From positions 1,103,364-1,167,363 of the forward strand of contig RPFO01000089.1 in assembly GCA_009746045.1 (NCBI GenBank): DNA of 64,000 nucleotides, read 5' to 3'. The DNA comes from Mesostigma viride (taxonomy: Eukaryota > Streptophyta > Mesostigmatophyceae > Mesostigmatales > Mesostigmataceae). Position 1 is the first letter of the stretch. Each line of letters opens with the position of its first letter. Positions 45,403-58,300 of the stretch are shown here, one piece after another. The position numbers and the translations under genes are program-made. Under the pieces are notes generated by a model that worked only from the letters and a program-made list of their open reading frames with translations, had not been told where the DNA came from and did no database searches.

Positions 45403-46050
45403 ATTGAATGCGGCTAACCCGCAACCTAGCGAGCCCCCACAAATGTGGCGATGGCGTCAGCCCCGTTGACGAACCCTCTTGTCGATAGAGCAAACGGAAT
45501 AAGACCTACGGTTGCCTCTACCACTGCTTTTTGTCCCCCTTGCTCGCTTCTGATTGGTCGGGCGCGGGTCGCTCGGAACGGAATCACCTTAACTTTGGGA
45601 TCCAATCGCCCTTTCGGGACAAAGCATACCTACAGCCTGCAGGTTGAGGGCCACACAGTTCCGTTCGCATAAACGTCTGGTCGGCGACTCAGGAACACAT
45701 CCTGGCCGCGCCGCAGCCTCCAGCAGCCCGCGCGTCACGATACTTGCACCTGCAGAAGTGGCCCGCGTCACGTGGCCAGATATTGCGGCGTCGCGTCGAC
45801 TTCCTGCATCTCCCATCTTGCCACGTCGCAGTTCGCTAAGTTGATTTAAGTTTAGTTTAGTTGCGTTTTTTCCACGTTGCAGTAATCAGAGGCGGACATC
45901 TTGATACCCTAGGCTTAGCAGGGATTAACTATTGGTTATATTTGGAATAAACGTACACCTATTTATCTGGAAAAATCAGAGGCGGACTGCGTCGCTCGAT
46001 ATTTCGTTCGCCACGCGTCCCCTGCCCAACACCCTGTGCACCCCGCCTCA
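45403..46050. other. DXS upstream region
   Basis: No ORF on the minus strand that extends DXS. Expected to hold its promoter, but I see no identifiable element. Plus-strand ORFs here lack support. Confidence 0.35.
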
Positions 46051-46325
46051 CACCCACGTTTAAGATTCTCATGAGCCCCTGGATTTCGAAATTTCAGGTT
46101 TATGATCGCAGAGCTGGTTTGGGGCAAAAAGATCTTTAAGCGGTTGGTACAAAAAGCTGCCAAGTTCAGTTCCGGCCAGTGCCCAGTGTACAGACCACGA
46201 GCAACGGTATTGATATCTTTTTATCAAGTAACGTGCGTGTTTGCAACTTGCCCGTTGAAACTCTACGGCGGAGCGAATTTTCGGAAGAACCTCACCCTTC
46301 TGCTTGCAAATTCGGGACAAATTCG
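46051..46325 (+). repeat. Left half of a repeat unit hosting the large (GGAT)n array
   Basis: Contains AGGTTTATGATCGCAG (46095) and GCGAATTTTCGGAAGAACC (46271). Matching words occur around 48830-48865 (inverted) and 49032. Confidence 0.55.
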
Positions 46326-48057
46326 GTGGATGGATGGATGGATGGATGGATGGATCGGGATGGATGGATGGATGGATGGATGGATGGATGGATGGATGGA
46401 TGGATGGATGGATGGATGGATCAGCGGATGGATGGATGGATGGATGGATGGATGGATGGATGGATGGATGGATGGATGGATGGATGGATGGATGGATGGA
46501 TGGATGGATGGATGGATGGATGGATGGATGGATGGATGGATGGATGGATGGATGGATGGATGGATGGATGGATGGATGGATGGATGGATGGATGGATGGA
46601 TGGATGGATGGATGGATGGATGGATGGATGGATGGATGGATGGATGGATGGATGGATGGATGGATGGATGGATGGATGGATGGATGGATGGATGGATGGA
46701 TGGATGGATGGATGGATGGATGGATGGATGGATGGATGGATGGATGGATGGATGGATGGATGGATGGATGGATGGATGGATGGATGGATGGATGGATGGA
46801 TGGATGGATGGATGGATGGATGGATGGATGGATGGATGGATGGATGGATGGATGGATGGATGGATGGATGGATGGATGGATGGATGGATGGATGGATGGA
46901 TGGATGGATGGATGGATGGATGGATGGATGGATGGATGGATGGATGGATGGATGGATGGATGGATGGATGGATGGATGGATGGATGGATGGATGGATGGA
47001 TGGATGGATGGATGGATGGATGGATGGATGGATGGATGGATGGATGGATGGATGGATGGATGGATGGATGGATGGATGGATGGATGGATGGATGGATGGA
47101 TGGATGGATGGATGGATGGATGGATGGATGGATGGATGGATGGATGGATGGATGGATGGATGGATGGATGGATGGATGGATGGATGGATGGATGGATGGA
47201 TGGATGGATGGATGGATGGATGGATGGATGGATGGATGGATGGATGGATGGATGGATGGATGGATGGATGGATGGATGGATGGATGGATGGATGGATGGA
47301 TGGATGGATGGATGGATGGATGGATGGATGGATGGATGGATGGATGGATGGATGGATGGATGGATGGATGGATGGATGGATGGATGGATGGATGGATGGA
47401 TGGATGGATGGATGGATGGATGGATGGATGGATGGATGGATGGATGGATGGATGGATGGATGGATGGATGGATGGATGGATGGATGGATGGATGGATGGA
47501 TGGATGGATGGATGGATGGATGGATGGATGGATGGATGGATGGATGGATGGATGGATGGATGGATGGATGGATGGATGGATGGATGGATGGATGGATGGA
47601 TGGATGGATGGATGGATGGATGGATGGATGGATGGATGGATGGATGGATGGATGGATGGATGGATGGATGGATGGATGGATGGATGGATGGATGGATGGA
47701 TGGATGGATGGATGGATGGATGGATGGATGGATGGATGGATGGATGGATGGATGGATGGATGGATGGATGGATGGATGGATGGATGGATGGATGGATGGA
47801 TGGATGGATGGATGGATGGATGGATGGATGGATGGATGGATGGATGGATGGATGGATGGATGGATGGATGGATGGATGGATGGATGGATGGATGGATGGA
47901 TGGATGGATGGATGGATGGATGGATGGATGGATGGATGGATGGATGGATGGATGGATGGATGGATGGATGGATGGATGGATGGATGGATGGATGGATGGA
48001 TGGATGGATGGATGGATGGATGGATGGATGGATGGATGGATGGATGGATGGATGGAT
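46326..48057 (+). repeat. (GGAT)n array, about 430 copies
   Basis: 1.73 kb of TGGA repeats broken only near 46350 (ATCGGGATGG) and 46420 (ATCAGCGG), both close to the left end; the remaining 1.6 kb reads as perfect. ORFs of 570-667 residues on both strands (WMDG and SIHP polymers) arise because the tetramer contains no stop in any frame; they are not genes. Confidence 0.98.
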
Positions 48058-48870
48058 TGACGGATTTTTCATCCCCTATTCCAAGGGGGGTGTCCAAAAC
48101 AAAAATATCAGACACTAAGCTGAAATTTTCCATAAGTTGGCCCTTGGACCCTACCTACCTACTGTAGCACGTAGGCGCTATACCCGGCTAGCAAAACCCT
48201 GAGGTCCCAAGGGTTATAGGGGTCGACCTAGGGAGCAAAATGATCAGCTCCGCGAGCTCTACTGTACCGTTTGAGCATATTGGTGTATGGGAAAATTCCG
48301 GTTTTCTGAAATGGGTCGTTGGCCGGCGCGACGCGATACTGGCACGGCACGGCGCTGGATAGCCTAGTCCTAGCCGAAGCCTTGTAGTGGTGGCAGACGG
48401 CAGCATACTTCCGTGCCTAGGGGCAGCACCATCTTGCGGGCAACCCCCCCCTCTATGGTACCTGCCAAAATTTTGACTGCATATTTGGGTTCAGCTCGCC
48501 AAGTGCTATCAGTTTGTCCGTCAAACCGTTTCAAAATTCCGACCATACATGGAGCTAGCAGAAAATCCAAGTGTTTCAGTTGTTGTTAAAAACCCATATC
48601 GGCCCGGCACCCTACCTACCTACCCTTTAAGTTAACAGTTTTTGAGGCTCTGTAACTTCTAACCTAGAGACCCCCTGGGGTTGCGACCAGTGGCAAACAT
48701 GCTTGTTTTCGCGAGATCTACTCGAATCCAGCATGATGTAAATTTTCTTGTTTTTGGACACCCCCCTTGCCCTATTCGGCTATTCCTATGTTTTCTCACG
48801 TGTACGGCCTTAAAAGCTTCGCCAATTCTGGCGAACCTAACGGTTCTTCCGAAAATTGGCTCCGCCTGAT
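48058..48870. repeat. Right flank and array-free inverted copy of the same repeat
   Basis: 48081-48110 (CCAAGGGGGGTGTCCAAAAC) is the right half of the unit split by the array. 48700-48865 read on the minus strand contains the left-half word TTTTCGGAAGAACC and the right-half word GCAAGGGGGGTGTCCAAAAA in the same order, with no GGAT between them. Confidence 0.6.
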
Positions 48871-48979
48871 TATTTTTTGGCGGTGTTGCTATTATTACTT
48901 CAAAAACTGAAACTTCCACTCATGCAGGACTCATGCATCAATTGGCGGGCTCCAGCGGGGCGCGCCGCGCCGCGCCCCC

Positions 48980-49085
48980 TCAGGTTTAAGATCTTCTCAG
49001 GTTTAAGATCGTCAACCCTGGATTTGATTTTAGGTTTAAGATCGCAGCCCTGGGTTGGCCGGACCCCAATCTTAAACATGGGGTG
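48980..49085 (+). repeat. AGGTTTAAGATC short repeats
   Basis: AGGTTTAAGATC at 48982, 48999 and 49032, followed by an inverted ATCTTAAAC at about 49070. Related to AGGTTTATGATCGCAG at 46095. Confidence 0.7.
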
Positions 49086-49122
49086 GTGGGTGTAGAATTA
49101 CCGCCATACCAAGACATGGAAG

Positions 49123-49641
49123 TTGGTTGGTAATGATGAGGTTAGCGGGTTGACAGTAAGCCGTGAAAATTTCACCGCGATCGCGCCGTCAGATTCCCTT
49201 GGATTGCATTTTGCCTACGAGCTATCACCGTGGTGCACACACAAACAAGCGTTGTTCACGGTGGTGCGCGCCAGGCCGCCAGCAATCGTGGTAATCGGTA
49301 ACTTCGCAAGCGAACTAGGCTGCGTCGAATCAGAAATTCACGACACGACGGGAATTGCTTCCCACTTTATTCGCTTATGGCAAGGCAGCAAACGTTTGGA
49401 TATTCTGCAGAAAATTGCGTGTTACTATACATTTTCTGCATCGATTGTATCAAGAAGTTCAGTTTACTCGTCAACGACTAGGCAAGCAAGCCCTGCGGAC
49501 TCATTACTGTTGTTGTCTGCCAGAAATCACACTAAAGCATACGGGAAGGTAGCGGTTAATTTGAACGCCTGTCTTCAGCTGTTCATCACATCTTCACCAC
49601 AAGTATGCCGTCTCCAGGGCGAAATGGTATCCTGCGGGTAA
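49123..49641 (+). other. Unsupported 172-residue ORF
   Basis: Longest frame in this stretch, starting MVGNDEVSGLTVSRENFTAI. No domain, no splice evidence and no codon bias like DXS. Confidence 0.15.
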
Positions 49642-52475
49642 CGTTACGTCTGCAGACGTCAAGAAAATCGTAAACAACTCAGTTGGAGGCCTAATTAAAT
49701 TCCGTGCATAAGTTCCTAATGCCCAGGCCGAACAGCAGAAAGCCGGCTCTTGCCGTACACTGATGGTTACAGCTGTGCTGTCTGGTTTGGGTCACGTCTT
49801 GTGTCACCACGTTGCCCACGGTGCTAGTTGAATTTACCATGCCCGCACATCTAAATACAGACGTTGTAACGATTAAGGGGAGGGTCCCATAGAAATATAT
49901 CAAAACTTACCCCCCCTAATAACTACAGAAATGCAACTGACAACCACTGAATGATGTTTGGGGACCATAAACATGATGTTTGGGCATGCATACCACCACT
50001 TGTTGGGGGTACTACCCCCAGCCATACACCGGCTATGAGTTAAAAATAGAAAAAAACGCTGTCCGGGGCACATCTTGCCCAGAACAGTGGGAGAACTAGT
50101 TGCATGAAAAAAGCACACCCCATATAAAAATGTCATGGGACATTGTTTCTACCTAATTGGATCAACAAAATCAGCACATCCCTTTGAGTTATTAATTTTT
50201 GGGCAAAAAATACGCTTTTTTAGGCGGGGCGTCCCCATACACACTCATAACACATCAAGTAGGCCTGAAAAGCACAAGTCGAATTCTGTCATGACCATAG
50301 AAGGCACTGTCAAAGTTTGGTGGCATTCTGAGCTCAGCTGTAGCAGTTATTAATTTTTGCAGTTGGCCACCTGTGCAGACGCTAAGGAAGGCATTAGTGA
50401 GTATTAAGGCACACTAACACTTCCTATGCCATCCAAAAGGCTCCTGACCATGCCCAATTCGACCACAATGTACAAGGAGGTGGCTGGGCACGTCATGTGC
50501 CCTTGCCTTACCTCGACACGGGCAACCTGTTGCGTGTGTGCACAACAATAAGGCAGGTAGCTCTACATGCCTAGCCAACACTTCTAAAGCATATTCCAGG
50601 TTTATGGTGTGGGCATCATCCCAAAACCAAGCTCAAACACACCCTAGAAAGCCATATCCACTTATTGCCCAACAAGGGTAACAACAGACAGTCCACAGAG
50701 AAAGCAGAATTATCATACATGCTGCTTGCCAAGGCTTCTTACCATGGTTACCTTGCCTTGCTAGCATATGAATTAGGGGTCTCCCATTTTAGTGGGAGAA
50801 AGGCCAACAAGACAGCGATAACCCCTACCTACGTGCAGTTCCACCCATGCAGTATGCCCCTCAGAAAAACCACTGCCACCTTTCTTTCCAGCGCAATTGT
50901 TTGCCAAGAAACAAACTCAAGCTTGTGAGCCTCTAACCACAATGAAGCCTCTGCTAAGAAAGGCCGCGTCAATATTCACACAAAACTGAGTGCTGTTAGC
51001 AATCTCCTTCCAAGAAACCACTCAGCAAATCCCTGACAACTTGACGATATGCCACGGTCACGCTTTGACACATCCCAGCCATGCAACGTACATAAAAACC
51101 ACTGAAAGGTGCCAGGAATATGGCGATGCGCAGCACGGAATGGCATTATACCTGGCGCTAACTGCACGGAAAGAAGCCGAAAACTTGCGTTGATAACCCA
51201 TAAAGGAAGCGAAACATTCATAGGGTCACGTTGATCACACGATCGTACCATTACCGGAATTGTCCTTCGCCCAGCGGCGCAAGAAAGAACAACCTTCCAT
51301 GGAATAATAAGACGCGCATCCCGCGAGCCTGGAGAGTGTCTTACCGATCATGACGGAAATCTTGCCGAAACCCAGCAAATTTTTTAAAGCTTTACCAATA
51401 ACGATTTAAACACATCCTTGACGCTAGGTAAAGCCCATAAAACCTGACAATCACCGCCGCCAGCGTGCATTTTAATTTATTCCTCTCGACGAAAACATCA
51501 GATTGGACCCCCGTGGCGATGGTCATCAATAAAATCATCGACACTGCAAAAAACGCGAACTCCGCTACGAAGTAGTATCATTTACTCATCGTCTTTAAGA
51601 TTCGCTCAGTTTCTCTGCATTCCGCGAGCTATCTTTTTCTACTCTGCCTGAAAGCACGTCGCCATGGCCAGCTCCGGTAGGGGTGCGCGCCCCGTGCACC
51701 ACTTTTTCACGGTACGGACGGGTACCGCGAATTTTTCGGCGCCAAAATATTCGCGCCGGGACCGTCCCCTTAAAAATGATCATCTGCATCATCCATAATC
51801 CAAATATGAAAGATCTTTTACCTGGGTTGCTTTCTTGAGTTACAGATCTTCAAGTATCCGAGCAACGTTGAGATGGAAATTCCACAGCACGTGATTTAGG
51901 GAATCACAACCCCTTGTAGACACAAAGACAAGCTCGTGTATAGACGACCTCTGTGGAACTGAAGGACGTCTATAGCCAAGGGGCTCTTATGAATGGACAA
52001 CAAAGACAAGCTTTATTATACCATGATGAATCAAAACCAACGTAGCAACAATGGCGACCCCACGTCCTTGATATCGACGTGCTTGTCGAGCATGCCTCAA
52101 CCTTAGCCTGAAGAGAACCAATCAAAATCATGGAATTCTAAACAAGATCCTCGTATCCATCCTAGTCACACAAAACAGAACAACACCACCAACAGCCTGG
52201 CAGAATCTGTACATGAGATCCTGAATCTGTAGTAAGCACTAAAGTCCCAAAGGAACATTTAAGACTTGGTAGTACCGACCAACAAACTAAACCCCACGTG
52301 GATCAGGCCACGACCAATAAGGGCTTCTAACAGTCGGTTGACAAAGTACAAGTTTCAAGTACCGCCTTCTTGGAAACCTCATAACTTTCCCAATACTGAT
52401 CCAAAAGTCCTCGAATAAAAGTCAAACATTCACAAAACAAAGGATGTAACAACAAAGTCATTTTTGCTTGTTACA
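49642..52475. other. No gene; possible LTR end at right
   Basis: No supported ORF. At 52445-52475 TGTAACAA...TTGTTACA is followed on the minus strand by the purine tract TTGAGGGGGAGATA, as at the junction of a polypurine tract with a 3' LTR for a minus-strand element. The other LTR terminus was not found. Confidence 0.3.
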
Positions 52476-52840
52476 TATCTCCCCCTCAAGACTGGAACCA
52501 CCAGTTCCCCAAAATCAACTACTCTTTAAGGAGGAGTGACACTGAACAGAAATCCACCATCTCTTGGGAAAAGCAGATGGGTTTTTACATCCCTGAAGCC
52601 AGGGCCTCCTATCTCATAAACATCTAGTCACAGGTGCTTAAAGAAGACAAGTCACATCCTTATCCACTACAACAAGCCCAGATAAACACAGCAATACTGG
52701 AAGTCATCCCGTCATCATTCTGGAATTCTGGAACTCTGGACTAGAACATCAGAACTGGAATGGAGCCCCCCCATCATCCATCCTGGAATCCCCCCCTCAC
52801 ACCACAATCCAAAGCCCTCTTTCCTTCTCAGCCCTGTTCC

Positions 52841-53680
52841 TCACAGGCTATACCAATCCCCATTCAGGCCATCCTTGCCCTTGAGTCCACACATGGGAAA
52901 CTGCTCCACCATGTGGGCCAACTCTGGCCAGTTCCTGATGACCTGCAGCACCACGCAAGTCTCAGCAGCTCCTGCCACCATCTGGGCAGCATAGCGAAGG
53001 CATGCCCTTGGATAGGAGAGGAGCACCACAGACTGACTCTCAGGGTCCATCACCCAAGTAGAGGACGTCTTGTGCCTGCTCACCCATGATCTGTACGCCC
53101 ACCAGAACTGCAGAAAGGTCTTGACCACCGACCACTTAGCACCTATCAGAGGCACCAGCACCCTTAGTGGCGTCTGACGGACCTTGAGTTCCACAGTGTA
53201 CTTGGGCAACCCTGGATTGCAAAAGAGGTTAGAAGTCTCCAAAGGAAAACACCTTCTGGCAGAGCTGGAGGAAGAAGGAACCAAATCAAAGTCACCCTTC
53301 TGAACTGAAAACTCCAACAGCTCCATGTAGGAAGCCTCTCCCATGCTCACTGGCTTCAACTGAGTAAATGCCTCCTTCAAGGCCTCAGGTAAGGCTACCA
53401 GCATGTCCTGCCCCTCAGCAGGCCTCATGTCAATCTCAGGTCCTGGTGACAATGCATACATCCTATGCAGCAGATGAGCCACAAAAGGGGAGCCACTCTC
53501 ATACAGGCTGGTGTGCAGCTGAGATAGGACCTCCTCCACATAGCTTTCAGAGCTCACCTCCCCCTCCTCTCTGTTGAGTGCAGCCAACGCCTTGGCCAAA
53601 GTCTCACAGTGATCACAGGGGCCCATGCACTTCCTATGATCCACATTGTCCAAAAACCAAATGTCCTCATTTGAGGACAT
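52841..53680 (-). CDS. Unrecognised 279-residue protein, possibly retroelement-borne
   Basis: Starts MSSNEDIWFLDNVDHRKCMG with a CX3CX2C cluster (CMGPCDHC), followed by helical stretches (EDMLVALPEALKEAF-like at PAEGQDMLVALPEALKEAFT) and a Trp/Arg-rich region (FLQFWWAYRSWVSRHKTSST), ending at TGA. Composition is that of a real protein, not repeat. It lies about 365 bp upstream (in its own direction) of the purine tract at 52476-52490, so it may be the last gene of a decayed LTR element. Its ATG sits inside one copy of a 22-bp direct repeat, which implies that upstream sequence was displaced by the insertion at 53681-55364. No domain match that I can name. Confidence 0.45.
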   Translation of the reverse strand: MSSNEDIWFLDNVDHRKCMGPCDHCETLAKALAALNREEGEVSSESYVEEVLSQLHTSLYESGSPFVAHLLHRMYALSPGPEIDMRPAEGQDMLVALPEALKEAFTQLKPVSMGEASYMELLEFSVQKGDFDLVPSSSSSARRCFPLETSNLFCNPGLPKYTVELKVRQTPLRVLVPLIGAKWSVVKTFLQFWWAYRSWVSRHKTSSTWVMDPESQSVVLLSYPRACLRYAAQMVAGAAETCVVLQVIRNWPELAHMVEQFPMCGLKGKDGLNGDWYSL

Positions 53681-55364
53681 AGTCCTCGTTTGAGACGGGG
53701 GGGGTCAGGGGCGTGGTTTTGGCGCCAAATTTGGTCCTAGGGTCACTTGGTGTGTTTTGGCGCGAAACTGGGATAGGTACTGAGCGCGCCAAGCCCCTGG
53801 GGTCGACAGGGGTCGACCGTACCTGGAAAATATGAGGCGACGAAAAGTACCTACAACAGCAAGAACATCGCAATGCAATCGAGTGTTTTGTCGAGTGGCG
53901 GCTATGGGGTCGTGCCAGTTCCGAGGCTTGCCTGAATGTTATAGGGCATTATTTTGCCCCGGACGAAGACAGCATTTTAGATCGTCACCTAGTGATTTCG
54001 AAGATGCTATTCTTCACGTGCAGGTGCTTTGTATATGTCGAAAATTTTGTTCATGAACGGATTTTGGCATTGTTGAAGAAAATCTGAGAGCTACGTAGAT
54101 CGCATGATAGGTCAGATCGCAGTTCGGTTTTACAATTTCTTTTTCCGCCCAGGCGCTGCGGATATCGCGAGTATGGGTTATGGTACGCTTCTGGGTTTAT
54201 GGGCGACATGGGGAGAAGAGGGACCTGGGCAGTTGCATGCGTCAAAGAGTCTCTATTTTTTCGTCGTGATGTCGCAGTCGCGCCTGGCGAAAACCAGGGC
54301 GAGCGCGAGCCATATTTTTCTTTTGCCGCAAGGCTGGGTGCTTCCCACGCGTCGCCGTCCTTTAATATATATTTCTTGAGCTGGCCCGCGCAGCTGGCGG
54401 CCTGGGCGCACGTCAAGAACAAGGTTCCGACTGTCATTCTCAACCGCATCGTTCTAAGTAAGCGAGTTAAGCGGATTGTAACCTGTAACTCCCGCAGACG
54501 TGATAATTCCGGTTGCTTTCAATGCCCAACTTCGTGGTTTTGATTACGTTCATGTCCGGGGAATAACGGAAGTTTGCTGGGCATTACTTTCTTTTCCCGT
54601 TGCGTCACTGAAAAGGTAAACGGCCTTGCGTTATCAAAACAGCAGCAAGTAGAAGTCGCTGTGCTTAGTTGCGATGTGGTAGTTTGATTCAACACATATA
54701 CTGCCTTGTTGCTGAGAAGTTTTTCAAGGCTTGCTGGTATATTGCCCATATGTTTCTAATGCTTCAACTCATGTCCAAGTGATCAAGACTGGCTTGGAAA
54801 CTTGAGCTTGTCATGTTTACATTGTGCTTGTGTTACAACTTGTGCCTCTTTGCAGTATATGTTTTATATATAACGTAAGGGTTCAGCATCATGGTTTAGC
54901 ACCGTGGTGGCAGCCGAGCCTCTACTAACGATCATGGACCTAACCTTGGCCAGTATTTGCTTCATATTTCACTCTTTGGACTGAGCTAGCTTTACACCTG
55001 CTGTTTGGCCTGCACCATGGTCCCTGGCTGCCAGTTACATTTTGTGCCCCCCCCTGGCAGGCTGCAGGGTCTAGGACTGCGAGGGCGTAACATAGACATG
55101 TTGTGGGCACCCTGGGTGCATTTTCAGGACCAGCCATGACCTGGCCATGCCTTCTTTCTTGGCATATTGTTGACTTGAGTGCTATTTGGTCACTCGCATA
55201 GCGACCCCCCTGCATTCATAAATCGTAAACAATTATACAATGAGCATATTTCATGGATGTTAAGCATTGCAACTCTTGAACATATCATAAATGAACATGG
55301 TTCCATACCGTACCCATGGATTTGTTGACATGTGTTAGTTATTACACATGGTATCCGTGCTTGA
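53681..55364. mobile_element. 1.68 kb insertion flanked by 22-bp direct repeats
   Basis: The 22 bases at 53659-53680 recur exactly at 55365-55386 (core TGTCCTCATTTGAGGACA, itself a palindrome). The segment between has short ORFs in several frames (around 53832-54056 and 54104-54543) without domains. A 22-bp duplication suggests LINE-type target-primed insertion, but there is no poly(A) or RT; the class is unresolved. Confidence 0.5.
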
Positions 55365-55386
55365 AAATGTCCTCATTTGAGGACAT

Positions 55387-58300
55387 TTTCTTGGTGATTA
55401 GACAACATAGGCCACTCAGCAGCACCAAGGTAGAAACCTCCAGTTATATACTATTGGTCTGGTACAAGAAGACGTGCAGAACATGAACCACGTGTCTTAA
55501 TCATACCGGGAATCAAGCCCTAGGTGAACAACTCCATATGTCGAGGGTACAACACAGAAGTCACTCTCCATGTGCCATCCAGGCTCATATCCCCTCAACC
55601 ATCCTCAGAAACTGGTCACCAAAATCTGGATGTCATCTCAGCTCAGTCCAACCAAACTCCCACCAGAGTCCATCCCACTCAACTCAGATCCCCGTCGGAT
55701 TCAATGAGTCCACATGTATCCAAGAAGGAGTAAACAGGATCAAGGCACCTAAGCCAAACAAGGCGAGGCCACTCCATATTCTGGCATGAAGGAGACTGGG
55801 GGTCTCTGCCCTTTCTCCTGTAGTGCACACACAGGGATTAAAAGCACTTCGGTGCTCCGTGACTCCCCAACGGGAGCACGAGTTTAATTAATTAATTAAT
55901 TAATATTCTGGGACACCACCCTCCCTCAGCTATGAGTCCACGGGTGAAAGACAAGCCTGACATTCCCAGGGATAACGGTTCATCCACAGGGATCCATGCC
56001 ACCAAGTACTGACAACTCTCACTGCTTGATCAGGGCAGGAAGCCGAGTGTCATGTAGCAAGGCTAACCCTCTATACAGCCAACCCCCCATAACTAACTGG
56101 GCTGCCAGGTTCCAAGGCTCATCAAAGCTAGTCACCACAGCACACCCAAAGATTCCAGCCCTTCTCAAGGGAAGAGGTAGTCAGGGACAGATGCTGTATC
56201 ACCACAACAAAGAGTGGCAGGTAACCGAGCCATAATAAATCCCCAATCCATCCCAACTGGGGACCTCCCTCAGATCACCAACAGGTCATAGCAGGCTGGA
56301 TGGATTCCAAGAATGCTCAACCCGAACACAGGGGCTGGCGTGAGCTTCTGCTGCAGCAAGTCCAAGGCCTGCTGACACCCGTCAGTTCACGCAAACTGGA
56401 ACGAGGAAACGTCAACAGCGCCCCAGGTGGAAGTGCAGTCACCAAGAGGCAGGAGCAATCCAGCAGGAAGACGTCGCCAACAGGGTCGCCTCAGGAAGAG
56501 CAAGGGTATCTCAGAAGTACTCCCATGATGCAGAGAGGCCGTGGACAGGGTTGTCATCATTGGGTACCCGTCAGCAGGTTCAATGGGGAGACGCAACAAA
56601 GCACAGCCAAAATAGCCCACCGATGGCCAGCGAAACCAGGATACCCCCTAGTCAGGAATCTATGAGGAGACCCAGAAAAGATGAACTGAAATCCCAGGGG
56701 GAATCCACGCTATGATCCTCACAGATCTCCTCCCCACCAAAACAAAATTCCCCCCCTCCAGTCGCACCAAAGGAGTGAGAGTGAGGTAAAGCCACATCTC
56801 CTTAGTAGCTAGTACACTCAAACCCATAGCCAGTGGCCTTTTACTGGCCTATGATAATCACAAGGCACACTATTTCTCTGTAAGATGCCTGGGAAAACCA
56901 TCCACAGCCTTGAGAGGGATAGCAGAAGATCAGTAATGCCTCACCAGCATTATGAACGGTATGCCCCAATTACTTGTAAATCGTAGCACACGCTACCCCC
57001 ATGCAAGGGTTAGATGCAGCCCAATCCCCTGCACGCCCTCCTCCCCACACAAATCCCCCTCAGCATAACTGGTAAACTGGAGACTACCAGCATGCCTAGT
57101 AATTCCACCCCTCTGCGTAGAATAAGCTGTAATAATCCTGGTATCAGCTTCCCAAGATTGATAGCATGACCTAGCAGGAACAAACGCGGCACGGGATACG
57201 CATGAAGACAGAGGCCCAGCCAACCAGAGAAGGGTGGGGGAGGCAAGTCTCTCAGGCCTCAGCCCACTAAACCACTGGTGGCCTGCAGGGTCGCTCTATT
57301 AAGACGTCCTATGCACCTCATGACTAAAGATGGGGTGGGAACTACAGCAAAGTGTCCAAGACAGAGTTGCATATAAGGCAGCTTGAGAGCAGACTGAAAG
57401 CAATCACCAATCAGCCAACCGATGTGCCCAAGCTTGGCATGGCCCTAGCAACAACATCACTCCCCGCAACCATCCAGGTGGCACTACCATGCAAGGTAAT
57501 GTGGGCATTAGGATCGAAGGAGCCCAAGACAAGGTTGCACAAGTAGGGCAGCGTAAGGGTATGCTGGATGAGGCCATCAGTCATCAAACAGATACACCCT
57601 CAGCTTGGCAGGGCCCTAGCAAGTAGACTGAACCATATGTCCCCCTAGTCAAAGCATGCAAAGTAGTATCCATGTCCGTGGACCACGTAGACTGCCAAAT
57701 GGTATTAATGTCAGTGTACCACGGATACTGATGCACATGAGGCTGGTTGTAAGGGTGGTAGAGGGCTGAATGGGTCCCCCAAATAACCCACACCTCTAAG
57801 CTCATGTGAGCCCCCGGCGCCCAGCACCAAGTAGTCCAACTCCTCAATTAAGAGTCAACGGAGTGGGCACCATTGTCATCACTGTCATGCCAAAGATTCC
57901 AGCCGGCCCCACAGTTGTAGCTCCATTGATCCCGCCTATCATCCAACCCACAAGGACATCCTACCCATGCAAACATGATGCCAGACCCCCCGTGCAAGCA
58001 GTCCCATTCATACAACCGTCATGCTGTGCAAGCAATCAGCTCAAGGGCGGATGGTGTACTATCAAGACAACAAGCCATCCTGGCACCATGCAAGCAAGGA
58101 TAAGTCCATGGCAGGGCAAAGCAAGGGTAGGAGGTTACTCATCTGCACACGGCTGGCTTGATGTCCACCAGCAGGCAGGACCCAACACAGCGTCAGGAGC
58201 AGGCACCAGCGTTACAGATACGCGTCACTTGGGCGTCCCCAAGTCACCAGAGTCGCCAGCGGCCACCATGCAGTGCTTGATGAAGTCTCCACCATTGAGT

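Noticed and set aside
46069..48167. ORFs of 570-667 residues on both strands (WMDG and SIHP polymers)
   Set aside because: They are translations of a stop-free tetranucleotide array; the same happens at 15964-16334 and 33829-34272. No unique sequence or splice signal supports them.
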